The notes below the pieces were generated by a model. That model ran no database searches and was not told where the DNA came from. It was given only the letters and a program-made list of their open reading frames with translations. Shown here one piece after another: positions 37,086 through 48,600 of a stretch of 64,000 nt of DNA (its first letter is position 1; each line of letters begins with the position of its first letter). The DNA is from Diplosphaera chodatii. Lineage: Eukaryota > Chlorophyta > Trebouxiophyceae > Prasiolales > Stichococcaceae. The DNA lies in the NCBI GenBank assembly GCA_032358165.1, contig JAALGY010000031.1, positions 682,001-746,000 of the forward strand, in the 5' to 3' direction. Made by a program: the position numbers and the translations under genes.

Positions 37086-38166
37086 TCCTCGGATTCCTCG
37101 GGCAGACTTTTTGGGATTTAGATGCTGCGGCGCGCCTGCGAGTGCTGCTCAGACAGCTTATACTTTGATCAGAGCAAACAAAACTTGAGGGGGATTGGGT
37201 AGCATAGTGACAGCATGAAGTAGTGCAAAATTCGATATTGTTTTCGAAGGTACTACAGGTTACACTTTTCAGTGTGTAGTGAGCTTGTGTTCATTGAAAT
37301 TGAACGATCATTTGCTATTAATCAGCTTGATCTGCGTGCGTGGTCCCAGCAATTTTGTACGGTGGCAGGTGAAGTAGGCCAGCCTGGGTTTCCCTGATTG
37401 TTGCGCATTGGTCCTAAGCAAGGTAACAGAGGACCAAACGTTAGGCGCCCCTCACAAATGACAGAATAACGAGCACTAGCCCAGACGGCTGCTGAGACTG
37501 ACATCAAAACACGAACGTGCAAGCACAAGACCCAACAGCTAACCAGTGACACTCTGCAGCATGCTGCTGGGCAGATGCAACGATGCTCCGCACGGCTTGT
37601 CACCAAGGTTGAGGGGTGCCGCCACATCTGCAAGCAGGAGCAACATCAGAGAGTAAGGCAGCAAGCAAACACAGAAGGGTTACACCGCAACGAGCGCAGT
37701 TTGATCGAAATGCTTTCGGCTTGCTGCTCAGCACTTGTGTATATCGTCATCGGAAGACCTCAAGAGTCTAACATGTAAAGTTTGAAACATCATTGCAGCA
37801 AGAACAGCGCAGCACACAACACAGCAGAGAAGGTGCAAGCCTCATCGATCTTGGTGATGTATGTCGTCATCGAGTCACTCGAGAGTAGCAAATATCAGTT
37901 AATCATCGGCTTGCTGTGCACTATAGCTGGCAGGCTTTCATGTCTTCAGAAGGTGTGTCTGATATCAAGCACCGTGACCGGCGTCATTTGACACGCATGA
38001 ATGAGTTGTGTAGGTTTCATCACGAGACACGAGCGCCTGCTTTGCCACGGCCTGACAGGGGCGCTTGTTGCGCCCACAGCAGGTTGCCCACAACCCCCAA
38101 ATCCCAGCGCACAATTGCCCACCTGCCATGTGTACATGCGAGGGACGGGTGCACCGGCAGCAGCTG
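37086..38166. other. Convergent spacer between gene B and pICln
   Basis: AT-richer than the exons. No supported ORF. It should contain both 3' UTRs. A TGTAA at 37774-37778 on the plus strand is far from the gene B stop and not a confident poly(A) signal. Confidence 0.5.
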
Positions 38167-39544
38167 TCACCGCGGCCGGCAGCAGGCACAGTCAGGCGTT
38201 GCACCGTCATCGTCCTCGTCCTCGTCAGCGTCCTCGAACTGCCCCTCCTCGGGTGCTGCCTGCGATAGACCCATGCGTTTGCTGAAGGACAGCAGGGCAT
38301 TCAAGGTTTGCAACCGTGCATGGGGAATTACAGATGCCATATGTGAAGTAGGGTTGCACAAGCGCTCAGTCTGGTGTCCAGTGTGTCGTCAGGGGTATCG
38401 GAAGCAGAACTGGCTTATACTGGATCGTTGGCTCATCACCGCGCTTGTGCCACCTACCTGCCTTCCACAGTGTGCGCATCCTACTCTGACTTGTTTGCAG
38501 CCATGCAGGCATACCTGAAACTGTGGTGGTACATGCAGCACCGCGTCCAGACGGTCGGCGAGCGCGTCGTGCGCGTCAGCGCCGTTGGCCGCAGCGCCAT
38601 TCGCCACCTCGTCCTGGAGCAGGAGCACAGGTGCTGGCGGTCATCACCATTTGCAACTCACTATGCAAACCAGCCAGCAGGGTGGCCATCCACCAAATTA
38701 CTCAGCACGCAATCAGCAAGGCAACCACAAGCTGTTCACCTCATCAAAGTAAAAGTCGCCCTCGTCGTCCTCCACGTCTGGGTCCGGGTTTGCCAGCGCA
38801 CCCTCGCACAGCGCCTGGAACACGACTGCACATGACCATCACAAATCTCAGAGAGTGCCCAATAGGTGAAAAACGTCCTGTGTCCGGCGGCACAGCTGAC
38901 GGTGCAGTGACTGGCGACAAGGTCCCCTGCGTGGCAGGCCAGACGACTGCTGATGACACTGTTACTGCTGGAGTGTCACACAGTACTCACTCTGGCTGGG
39001 CTCTGCAGGCACGAGCCGGACGGTGGCGTCCTCGTCTTCCCCTGCCTGTGCGCCGTCCAGCTGCATGAAGATGCTGTGCCTCGAGAAGGCCTCCGACGGG
39101 GACGCCAGCGCGTGCATCATGATGTCCACGAAGTGGACGCTGCAGCTGGGCGGCTGCCCGCCGCCCGGAGCGCTGCCAACCCAGACAATCCGCCTGCGAA
39201 CACAGGCAGATGGTCACAATCTCGCAGCCGATGCTGGAGAAGCAAATGCTCAAGTGCTGCTGTGCAACAGAACGCTACGTGCAGGCAGTCGTGAATCGTG
39301 CAGTCGAGGCAAACCGGACAGGATGAGCACGAAAAAAAAACCTGTTTGTAACATATAGAACACCGGGCCCCTGATCGGCGTCGTCAAGCACAAGGGATAC
39401 GTTGAAGAAGCTGCCGGTGAGCGCCTCGCCATCGTCAGCATCCAGTGCCGGTCCGCCGTGGGGATCCAGCGACACCCCAGCCGCCATGCCGCACCGTTGC
39501 GCCAGCTCCTCGGGGGAGCCCGTCGCCATGGCTGCGTCGGTCAT
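38167..39544 (-). CDS. CLNS1A: pICln, methylosome subunit / snRNP assembly chaperone
   Basis: pICln holds Sm proteins in a ring for methylation by PRMT5 during spliceosomal snRNP assembly, mainly in the cytosol. ATG at 39544 starts MTDAAMATGSPEELAQRCG. The PH-like fold is visible: SFFNVSLVLDDADQGPGVLYVTN, then in phase RRIVWVGSAPGGG (39195 downward), CSVHFVDIMMHALASPSEAF, SIFMQLDG and VRLVPAEPSQ. The next exon FQALCEGALANPDPDVEDDE followed by GDFYFDE matches the family's Met/Leu-Cys-Glu helix and acidic tail. A last exon has a second acidic patch (FEDADEDEDDDG) and TGA at 38167-38169. About five exons; the final acceptor is uncertain. It shares a promoter with the DUF4079 gene. Confidence 0.82.
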
Positions 39545-39948
39545 GCGTGCTGATCAAAATCAAGGGTGCAAGCTTGGGGCGGTGGTCCAGTTCGCAACAC
39601 GGACCAAGTAAACAAATTTCACACAGTGTCTCGGAAATGTGAGGTAGGTAGAGCAGTGCTTCCCATGCACAGGCGAGATGTGGCGATGCCTGCAACTTTG
39701 CTTGAACTAGTCATCTGCAATGTATTGTTTTGAGGCTTGAAGCCGCATCGACTTGGGTGCGAGGCTGCCCGCCAAGTTTGTGGCGCATGGTCACTTCCCT
39801 GCTAGGGTTAGGGGTAGTTAAAGAAGAAGTTCTTTAACTACCCCTACTAGGGTCTGCGACAGCTTCTAACGTGGGTGCACTGGCCGAACGTGCCTCAAAT
39901 GTGATCGCTAGCGGGGAATCAGCCGTTTGTACACTTGTTTGGGACATC
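39545..39948. promoter_or_regulatory. Shared divergent promoter, pICln / DUF4079, containing an insertion
   Basis: 404 bases between the two opposed start codons. The palindromic micro-element with its target duplication occupies 39802-39853, about 95 bases before the DUF4079 ATG and 257 bases before the pICln ATG. It therefore lies in, or next to, the 5' UTR or core promoter of the DUF4079 gene. Confidence 0.55.
39802..39853. mobile_element. Palindromic micro-element, copy 2, with 7-bp target duplication
   Basis: Element 39809-39846 (38 bp). The left arm TAGGGGTAGTTAAAGAA and the right arm TTCTTTAACTACCCCTA are perfect 17-base inverted repeats around a GAAG centre. CTAGGGT stands directly before it (39802-39808) and directly after it (39847-39853). 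The RNA would fold into a near-perfect 17-bp hairpin. Confidence 0.8.
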
Positions 39949-42072
39949 ATGGCCGCTGCGATGATGATGCTGACGCCTGCGACGCCGATGCTGCGGCGCC
40001 AGGCGTTCAGCGCAGCAAACAGCTCTGCACCTCGGTGCATCCCGCTCCGACATGTCACAAGGTGTGCATGTTTCAGATCACTGACACAGGACAGTCACCA
40101 TGTAGGCACCGGTAGATTCAGGGCCATCGTTGGAGACATCCAGTCACGTAGACTGTAGTTCTCGGCGATCTATCTTTTCAAGGTGCCACAGCCCCAGCAG
40201 TTGAGCTTGCATGTGCAATGCTGGGCTGGGCAACCCAGCTTATGACAACCGCACCATGCCCACCAAGTGTGAGCGTTCTTGCGTCGCAACGCGTGCGTGT
40301 CCTGCAGACTGGATGCTCCTCAGCGCTCCTCAATGCTCATCTGCTCCCGCTCCTGCTCCTCAGCACCTGCTGAGGCTGTCCTATAGCACTCCGCCCTTAA
40401 GAGGCACTGTCATCTGCGATGAGAAGAGGTCAGCACGCCCCGTTTACATAATGTCATTGTGTTGTTTGTGACGGGTCAGTGTCATCATGTGCCCGACCCG
40501 TGCGCAGGGCTCTGGCGCAGCCGCAGCAGCAGCGCCGCGGCATGGTCGCAGCGCGTGCCAAGCCACCTGCAAAGCAGGCTGAGCAGGTGCAGCCACGGGC
40601 ACGGCGCGCGTCGGACGCCGAGCTGCGGGCGGATGGCCTGCTGATGCTGGCCGCCGCCATGGTGCCGATGCTGCTGGACGTCGAGCCCGCTGCGGCAGGC
40701 AACCCGCTGCTGACTGGCAAGACGGTGTGCACTTTGCAGGAAAACGAGTCTGCTCAAGGGTTCTCGGGGTCGATCGAACTCCACCTGAGAGCATCACATC
40801 CCAAACAAAGCCTGACACGCTCATTTGGACACTTGCTGTCACAGTTGATCAAGGATCTGACAGGAGCTTATAGCACCAGGTGGCCAAGCTGGTATGGACG
40901 AACTGCAGTGATGTTTGCAGGTGTCGCTGGTGCACCCTGCCATCATGTTCAGCCTGCTGGGCGTGTCCATCTACACCGGCATCCTGGGCTGGAACTACCG
41001 CCAGGCCCGCCTGATCCCGGTGAGCTTACACATATCCATGCAGTCAAGGCTTTGTCTTGTGTTGCGTTCCGTAAGTGCATCTGACCAAATCCTCATCTCA
41101 CGCATGTAGGCAGAGGTGAAGGAGCTGAAGGGGCAGCTGCCCTCAGATGAGGAGGCAAAGGAGAAATCGCCGGTGCAGGGCCAGATCAAGGAGCTGGAGT
41201 CGGTGCGCCTTTGTTGAAATTCCAGATGCTGTTTTGTTTGTGGTCGCATCATGTGATGTGAAGGACTGGGTTTCCAGACTATGCTGTTGGCAAGACACAT
41301 GATGGCACAGCAGGCATGCGATGAGCTTCCCTGGAACTGAACCCTGCACGGCATGCGGGCGCAGAAGCGCAAGCAGCTGCTGAACGGCGACCCGCGGGGG
41401 AAGCACTACCTGTGGAGCTCGCTGCTCCTGGGCATGGGCATCACATTCGGCATCATCGGGCCGCTGAACACCTACCTGCGTGCTGGCAAGCTCTTCCCGG
41501 GTGAGTGGTCGTTCCTGTGAGGCAAGACAGGATGTGGCAAACGTCGATGCTGGCCACACGTGCACGCTGCCGACAGCGCGTGCAGCTGCTGAAGCGACTT
41601 GCAGAGGCGGCGCGCGACCTTCCAGAACTTGCACTTTGGTGCACGCAGGTCCCCACCTGTATGCTGGCGGAGCCGTGCTGGTGCTGTGGGCCATCGCAGC
41701 TGCCATGGTACGCCTTTGTTACATAGTGTGTGCCAAAGTGTGGCATTGCCTGCGCCAGGCTGCAGGTCGCACACTGGCAGGCCCTCTGCTGACGCACGAT
41801 CTGTGCTTTGGCAATCCAGGTGCCGCTGATGAGCAGGAACAACGACACCGCACGCAATGTGCACATCGGCGCCAATGTCCTCAGCACAGGCCTGTTCCTG
41901 TGGCAGGTGGGCAGCTGCCTCACCACGTTATTGCCATCTGTCTGACGTGATGGCATGTGGGTTGACATGCATATGCATACAAGGTGGCTGAGGGACAGTC
42001 CTTCTTCTGGCGCAGGTACCCACCGGTATTGAGATTGTCCTGAAGGTCTGGGCCAATGCACCGTGGCCTTGA
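39949..42072 (+). CDS. DUF4079 plastid (thylakoid-type) membrane protein
   Basis: ATG at 39949 gives MAAAMMMLTPATPMLRRQAF, rich in Ala/Met/Arg/Ser and lacking acids, a chloroplast transit peptide. Exon 1 ends in phase 2 and joins at 40508 (RALAQPQQQRRG). Membrane segments follow: LHP-type start VSLVHPAIMFSLLGVSIYTG with GWNYRQAR (40920-41020), a charged loop (EVKELKGQLPSDEEAKEKS), HYLWSSLLLGMGITFGIIGP (41400), HLYAGGAVLVLWAIAAAMVP and NVHIGANVLSTGLFLWQVP. It ends VWANAPWP, TGA at 42070-42072. His residues near the membrane ends (VHPA, KHYL, PHLY, VHIG) recur in this cyanobacterial/plastid family and are spaced like those of b561-type haem proteins; that is inference. Function in the family is not established. 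Confidence 0.75.
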
Positions 42073-42626
42073 AGGACAAACATACAGCAGTGTCGGGGGT
42101 CCAGCATCTGCAGCATGGCAAGGACACGCGGGGCAACGAGGTCTCCGCCGCTTGGCTTGAGATGCTAAGACGAGACCAAGATCAGGGCACGATCCTGCGC
42201 TGATTCTTGGTGCTGCCGGCCTGGGGAAGCACGCCCAACACATGCTCCTAGCTGCCTTCGTTGATGGCGGTCAGAAGCGTGTGGAGGTTGAGCAGACAAT
42301 TGACGCTGGAACCTGATGCGATTGCAAGTGGCAGCTAGAGAAGGAGGTCACACTGATGGGTTGTGGACGACCATACAGCATTGTCCATTGACATATGACG
42401 TGTCTGTGACTGCAATTGACTTTGAAGACAACACCACCTATCCGACCAACTCTCAACATCGTGATGTGTATCAGCAGATGACACCCCGTGTGCTTCATGC
42501 AGCAACAACGATCCCCAAGTCGGGAGCTTGGTAGACACACCTGGGCAGGCACAATATGGGTGCTGTTGCTGCTAACTCGCTGCGACTGACAAAGCATAGA
42601 GCAACCTCTGAACATGCTGCAAGCCC
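42073..42626. other. Convergent spacer between DUF4079 and MBD9-like genes
   Basis: No supported ORF. Expected to hold the two 3' UTRs. Confidence 0.5.
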
Positions 42627-45600
42627 TTATCCAGCCTTGCGGAGCCGCTTGCGCCCAGCAACTGCGGTGGTGGCTGCGGGTTCAGCTGACGGCTGTCTGC
42701 CATGCCTGTTGTCGCCGCTGCCACGTGTTGCACGGCCGCGTGTGGGTGCCGGCGCTGCAGCACAACAACACAAAAACAAAGCTGTATCACTGCTGGAAGT
42801 GGCATTGCAGCATACACTTTTGCATCAAAAGCAGCTTTTGATGAAGCAGACGCAGCACAGGTTTTACAGGCCAAGCGGGAGGTGTGCGAAAGCTTAGGGA
42901 ACAGGAGTGTAGGACGACAAGTTGCCCGAGTGGCGCAGGTCAAAGGTGCACCTGGGATGGCGTTGCGGCCGGAGCGGCGCCCGGCGGGGCGCACGTCGTC
43001 CTCATCCGCCATGTCCTCATCGTCTGACGACTCCTCCTCGTCCTCCGACGCATTGGCTGCCTCCTCCTCGGAATCGTCGACATACGCGTCGTCATCTGCC
43101 CCGCCAGCTTCGTCCAGCCTGCCAACATTGCATCAGCTCACTAATTCGAGCACCCACCTACAGGCTTGCATGGTCACACCACCTTTTGTGTGGCGGTACA
43201 AGATGTCCGCCCCCGGAGACGAGCTTGCCCAGCCTGCCATGTGACATTGGTGCCTGCACACTTCGGACACCGCATGACACACAGGGAGTTGGACGGTTGT
43301 CGTACCCGGCATCATCATCATCATCGATGTCCGACTCGGACTGCTGCTGCTCCGAGTCTGCGGGGTGCGCCCCGCCGCTGTCGCTGCTGCCCGCGTTGGG
43401 ACCCGCCCCCCCGGCGCCCTGCAGACATGCACATCGAGCGCTATGTGGGGTGCAGTGACTTCATCCCCAGGCAGGAAGGAGCTACCTGCGGTCCCCTCAG
43501 CTTGACATGGCAGCCAGGGACATCACCGCAACGGCTGCAAAAAATGGACTCCTGCACCACGATGTGTACCTCGCCAACGTCCTCGTCATCAGAGGACGGG
43601 ATGTGCGCCCGGTACGCATAGTCTGGGCGGTTGCCTGCCGCGCCGCCGGCGCCACGCAGGCGAGAGCGGTAGCCGTCAGCATCCCTGCAGCCCAAACAGA
43701 GCCGCTCTGCCCTGCTGACCATTGTTTGACCAGCATGATGCTTGACAGGCCGCTGCCATGGCACTGAGGGGTGGCCCACGGCTGGAACACCGCCACCACG
43801 CCCCTGTGTGTGTGCCAGCGCTGGCGGTATCCTTCACAGCCTGGACTTTGTCTGTCCATTAACGACAGCATCGCATACGAGTCGGTGAAGCGCACTGCAG
43901 GTTGGCGGCGGAGTTGGTGCGGGAGCTGGAGCGCAGCGAGCGGCGGCCGGCCGCCCCCCGGCCGGGCGGACCCCGTGTGGAGCGCTGCGCCCGCACCACC
44001 CCCCGCATCGGCCTGCGCCACATGGTTTAGGGTAGAAGCACTTTGCTACCCCTTGGCTCCCCTGCTGCAGCTGTGTGCTCTTCTCATGACCGAGTGCTTG
44101 ACCATGCTCGGGCCTCAGCGGCCTGGCTGGGTCCCCCGGTGCAGCATGGGGCCAAGACACAGATAGGCATGTCCTTGACCGGCTGCAACAGCGGCAAAGG
44201 CGGCTGCAAGCTTCCTGCTCGCAGCGCTCTGCGGCTCACCCATTGAGCTGAGCGTCCAGCTCGCGTGCTGCACGCTCGTCCTCGTCCTCCACAGCTGTGG
44301 CCCGGGTGCTGCGCCGCGGCGGGTCTGCAAACAGAAGGTCGATGGTGTTGACAACCAGCATGCAACAGCAAGCGATGACCAGCTATCAGGGAGTGGCCTG
44401 CATTTGGCACGTGCTTGGTCAATGTCGGCATGGGATGCCATGTGTGTCGACAAAAGGTACCATGCACAGCACCTCCCAAAGCCAATGAGGCAGTTCAAGC
44501 CAGGTGCACAGGCAGGGGGGCACCTGCAAAGCGGGAGGCGCCGGCACCGCGCCGGCCACCGCGAGCAGCACGCCCTGCATCTGCATCGCTGTCATCCTCC
44601 TGCTCCGAGGACACTGGCGTATCTGCGGACACCAAAAAGTCGGTATGAGGCAGCAGGAACACAAACTCCGTATCAGGGGGCTATGCCAAGTGCAAAGCAG
44701 CAGGCCTGCTATATGCGCATTGCCAACATAGTGGGAGCCCGAAGAACACGGGAGAAGCGAGTAATGCGGATGGAGCACATACCGTGGGCAGCGGCGAGGC
44801 CCCGGGGCGGCGGCTTCCGGCGGCCGGGGGCCGCCTTGGGCGGCGCCAGCACAGCGGCGTCGCGCGCCGCCAGGTTCTTCTTCACCGCGCCCTGCAGCCC
44901 GTGCACCCGCAGCCACACCGCCGCCAGCGTGTCTGCACAGCCGCACCAATGGCGCCATCAACAGGATAACCAGGATGTTGGCTGGCCTGTGTGAAACTCA
45001 GAGCATGAACCTGCAGCGATCTGGACGCAGGCGCTGGCTATGGTGATGATGCTCTGCCACGAGCAGAGACTGCGCCATCCCTTGCACCTGTCTCGTGCCG
45101 TCAAAGCAACCTCATGACCTGATTTGTGCAAAGTAGCACGTCACACTCACCTGTGTCCTCTGGTGAGGGTGTGGGGTAGCACCACAGCCGCCAGTAGGGT
45201 TTGAGGTACTCACGCCGCACCATGTGCTCCAGCACCACTGCTGCTGCCATGAAGTCCTGCACAAGCACATGCTACTGCATATTCGGTTGTCAACGTCACC
45301 ATTGCAGTAGTCATTAGCCTGCGGCTGCACACCAGAATGACGGCAGCCCAGGCCGGTCCCACCTATATCATGACACAAGCATCATGCTGCCCTACCTGCG
45401 GGGAGGAAGCCTTGTTTACAAGCCGAGTCCACACCGCTTGCCGTCCCTCGGACCCCCTGCAAAGCATGATGCCAGGGGTAAACGTTGCCCATGTAACGAA
45501 AGACGCCACGTCTGGCGTAGGTGCTTGCCTTGCATCTGGCCAGATTTGGGATCTTTCCTCGTCATACCTGCATACACGACGCCATAGCGTACCTGACTTC

Positions 45601-48600
45601 ATGAATGATGTCGTCTGACATGCTGTTGCGAAGAGCCAGCAGAGCCTTTCGCAGCTTCAGCACCTGCGATCAGCACCATGACGTCGGCCACCATGACGTC
45701 GGCATATGTGCACTACGTTACTCACAAAGCAACGCCAGAGGAACACAGTGAAGCACCTTTGGAGGCTCCTGTTCTCCAGGGGCAGGTGCCTGTGCGCCCT
45801 CTGCCTGTGGCTCTGCTGCCGCTGCTGAGGGCTGTGGCTGCGCGGGCATTGCCTGGTCTGCCTGGGCCGCCACCTGCTCAGGAGCTGGCGGCGCCGCCTT
45901 TGCTGGTGTGCTGGGCTCCGCCTCGACTGCCGGCGTCTGCGTAGGTGCGGCGTCGCTGGCTGCGGCGCCCTCTGGCCCAGCCCCCGCTGCTGCGGTGCCC
46001 GGGTCTGCACTGACAGCAGCGCCATTGCCGTTGCCGCTGGCCTTGGCAGTGCTGCCTCCCAGCTTGACAATGATGGGCTTCTGCGCTGCACCTTCAGCTG
46101 CGTCGCGTTCCGCCTGCACTTTGGGGCTCGGCAATGTGCGGCGATACTCTCCAATCTTCTTCCGCAAGGGCCCCTCCCGCTGGCCTTTGGGGTTCAGCCA
46201 GTCCAGCAGCCCGTCCAGGGCGCCTGGCGAAGAGTAGCAGCCCCACTGGGCGCCCGCCATTGCAATGTCTGGTGGCAGGTGCTTCTGGAGCTGCTTTTGC
46301 GGCGAGAGAAGCATTTCCATGGGCGAACCCTTGCCGGGCTCGGGCCGCAGCTCGACGCACACCAGCGGGGCGCGGTTCCTGGGCGCCGAGGCGCGTGGCC
46401 CCGACAGCAGCCAATACCGGTTCCAGTGCCGGTCCCAGCCGAGGGGTGCCCGGCGTTCGGACAGCTCCTCGATCTCAGCTGACAGCGCAGCCATGCGGGC
46501 GAGGTCCGCCTCTGACGCCATCGACTCCAGTGCATCGCCCTTGGACCGTGTGCCCCTGGCCTGGAGCCCTGCCTTGTTGCCATCCGGGTCTGCACTGTCA
46601 TGGAGGGCGCCGGCGGTACCATCTGCATCGACATCTGCAGTAGTGCCTGCAGCATTGCCGGTGGTCGACTGCTTTCGCTTCTTGCCCTTGCTGCCCTTGC
46701 CGCCTGCAACCAACGCTTCTCAAAAAAAAAATATGCCACAAAGCTTCATGGTTGTGTAAATCAGCAGCCATGAGTGCCATTGGCCTGATGTCTCGCACTG
46801 ACAGGCTCTGCCAAGACTTCTGTACTCGCACAGAACGACCATCGCACGCAGCAGCCAACCCCGACCTTCATCTGGCTGCCGGGCGTCTGCAGGAGCGGCC
46901 GCCGCCTTCTTGCCGCCCTTCTTCTTGCCGTCCTTGGGCGAGGCGGACTCCAGCCTGGCGAACGCAGCGGCGGCGGCATCGGCGGCGGCGGCCTCCCGGG
47001 CGCGCTTCAGCTCCTCCTCCCGTTCCCGCTCCTCATTGCGGAGGCGCGCCCTCAGGGCGGACAGCTCCTGCGCGACCTCCCGCCGCGTGTCCACGGTGGC
47101 CGCCACCGTGAGCCGCATGAAGTTGGTGTCCAGCATAATGGCCTCCAGGGCGCCGAGCACCGCGCCCCGCTGGTCCGTCGTCAGCATGTCGTACTCCCGC
47201 TCGCCTAGCATCTGTGACAGGCGGATGTAGTCGTGGGCGCCGGGGGTGCGCCACGTCAGCTGGCTGTCCTTGGGTGCGTCGGGCGGTGCGATGCCCCTCT
47301 CATGGCACCGCTGGCAGTACCAATCGCCCTGCGGCACCTCATCCAGTGGCGGGTTGAGGCAGTAGGTGTGGTACTCCACCTCGCAGCCCTCACAGATGAC
47401 GATGCGCTTGGGGTCATCCCCGTTCCAGCACCCCGCACAGGCTGTCCATGGCACGAAGGGCATGGTCAGGTCGTCCACGACGGCCTGCTTGCGGTCCGCC
47501 TGCTCGCCCTCCTGCTTTACAGGCGCCCCAGCCTCCCCACCCTTCAGGCTCTGGCGGGCAGTTGCAGCAGCCAAGGGCAGTGCCGCCTCGACATTGGCCG
47601 CCCCGTCGGCGCCGCGCTTGTCGTGCTGCTTGCGTGAAAAGGCCTTGCCCTTTGTGCAGCCCACCCGCCACAGCATGCAGACATACTTGATGTCGTCCAG
47701 CATCGCCTCCAGGCCCTCCTCCCCAGCACCGTACGACCCGTGCTCAAGGCGAGCAGCCACCATGCGCAGGTCCAGCGGCATTGCCAGCCGTGACGCAATG
47801 GCTGCATTGGCACCAAGGCTGCAAAGCGCCTTGCCGCATTTCGTGTCATTGATGAGCGTCCACAGCAGGCGGCGCCCGGCCCGCATCAGCGCAAACACTG
47901 CTGTCTGATCTGGGTTCGCCTCGCCGTCGTTGCCTACTGTCTGCATGTACGACTCTGCCTCCGCCAGCGCCTCGGCATCCTGGGTGGCGAGCAGGCCGCC
48001 GGGGGCCGAGGGGCAGGCGGTGTGCGGCAGCGCGGCCACATGGTACCGCGGGTCCCGCTTCACACCCGCCAGCAGCGTCTGCAGCACCGAGTTGCAGTCC
48101 ATGAGCGCCAGTGGGTGCGCCGAGCTGGAGCCTGCACAGGTGTGTAGGACATATCAGTGTTTTCGGGGCTGATACAGACAGAACCTGGGCATTTGCAGCC
48201 GAAGAGTGAAGCCCAGCAATGGCATTAGTGGGCTTGGTCGACTGGGCGGCCGGTGGGCTGCCATCCATTTTTCAATAATAGCCTGCATGCGCAGGGGCAG
48301 CATGCAAGCTGGCGCACAGCCCACCAGGACCAGGCAGGTGCTTCTGGCCCGGCTGCAAGTGAACCGACTCAGCATCCAGGCGAGGCCGTGGTGCAGCATC
48401 TGCATTGTGATGTTGACGGCTTCACAGCGAATGCAGAGGCTGCACGTTGGGCAGGGACACGGCCCTTTCGGATCAACACCTTGCAGAAGCGGCTAGACCT
48501 AGAATCCCTTGCTGCTCACAATATGGAGCCTTCGGCTGGCTGGCGATTATATGATTGTCACGACCATGGCAGAAAGGATACCCACCAGGAGCACCGACGG

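Noticed and set aside
42073..42626. Short ORFs between the DUF4079 and MBD9-like genes
   Set aside because: No splice-consistent or family-like sequence. The position fits two converging 3' UTRs.
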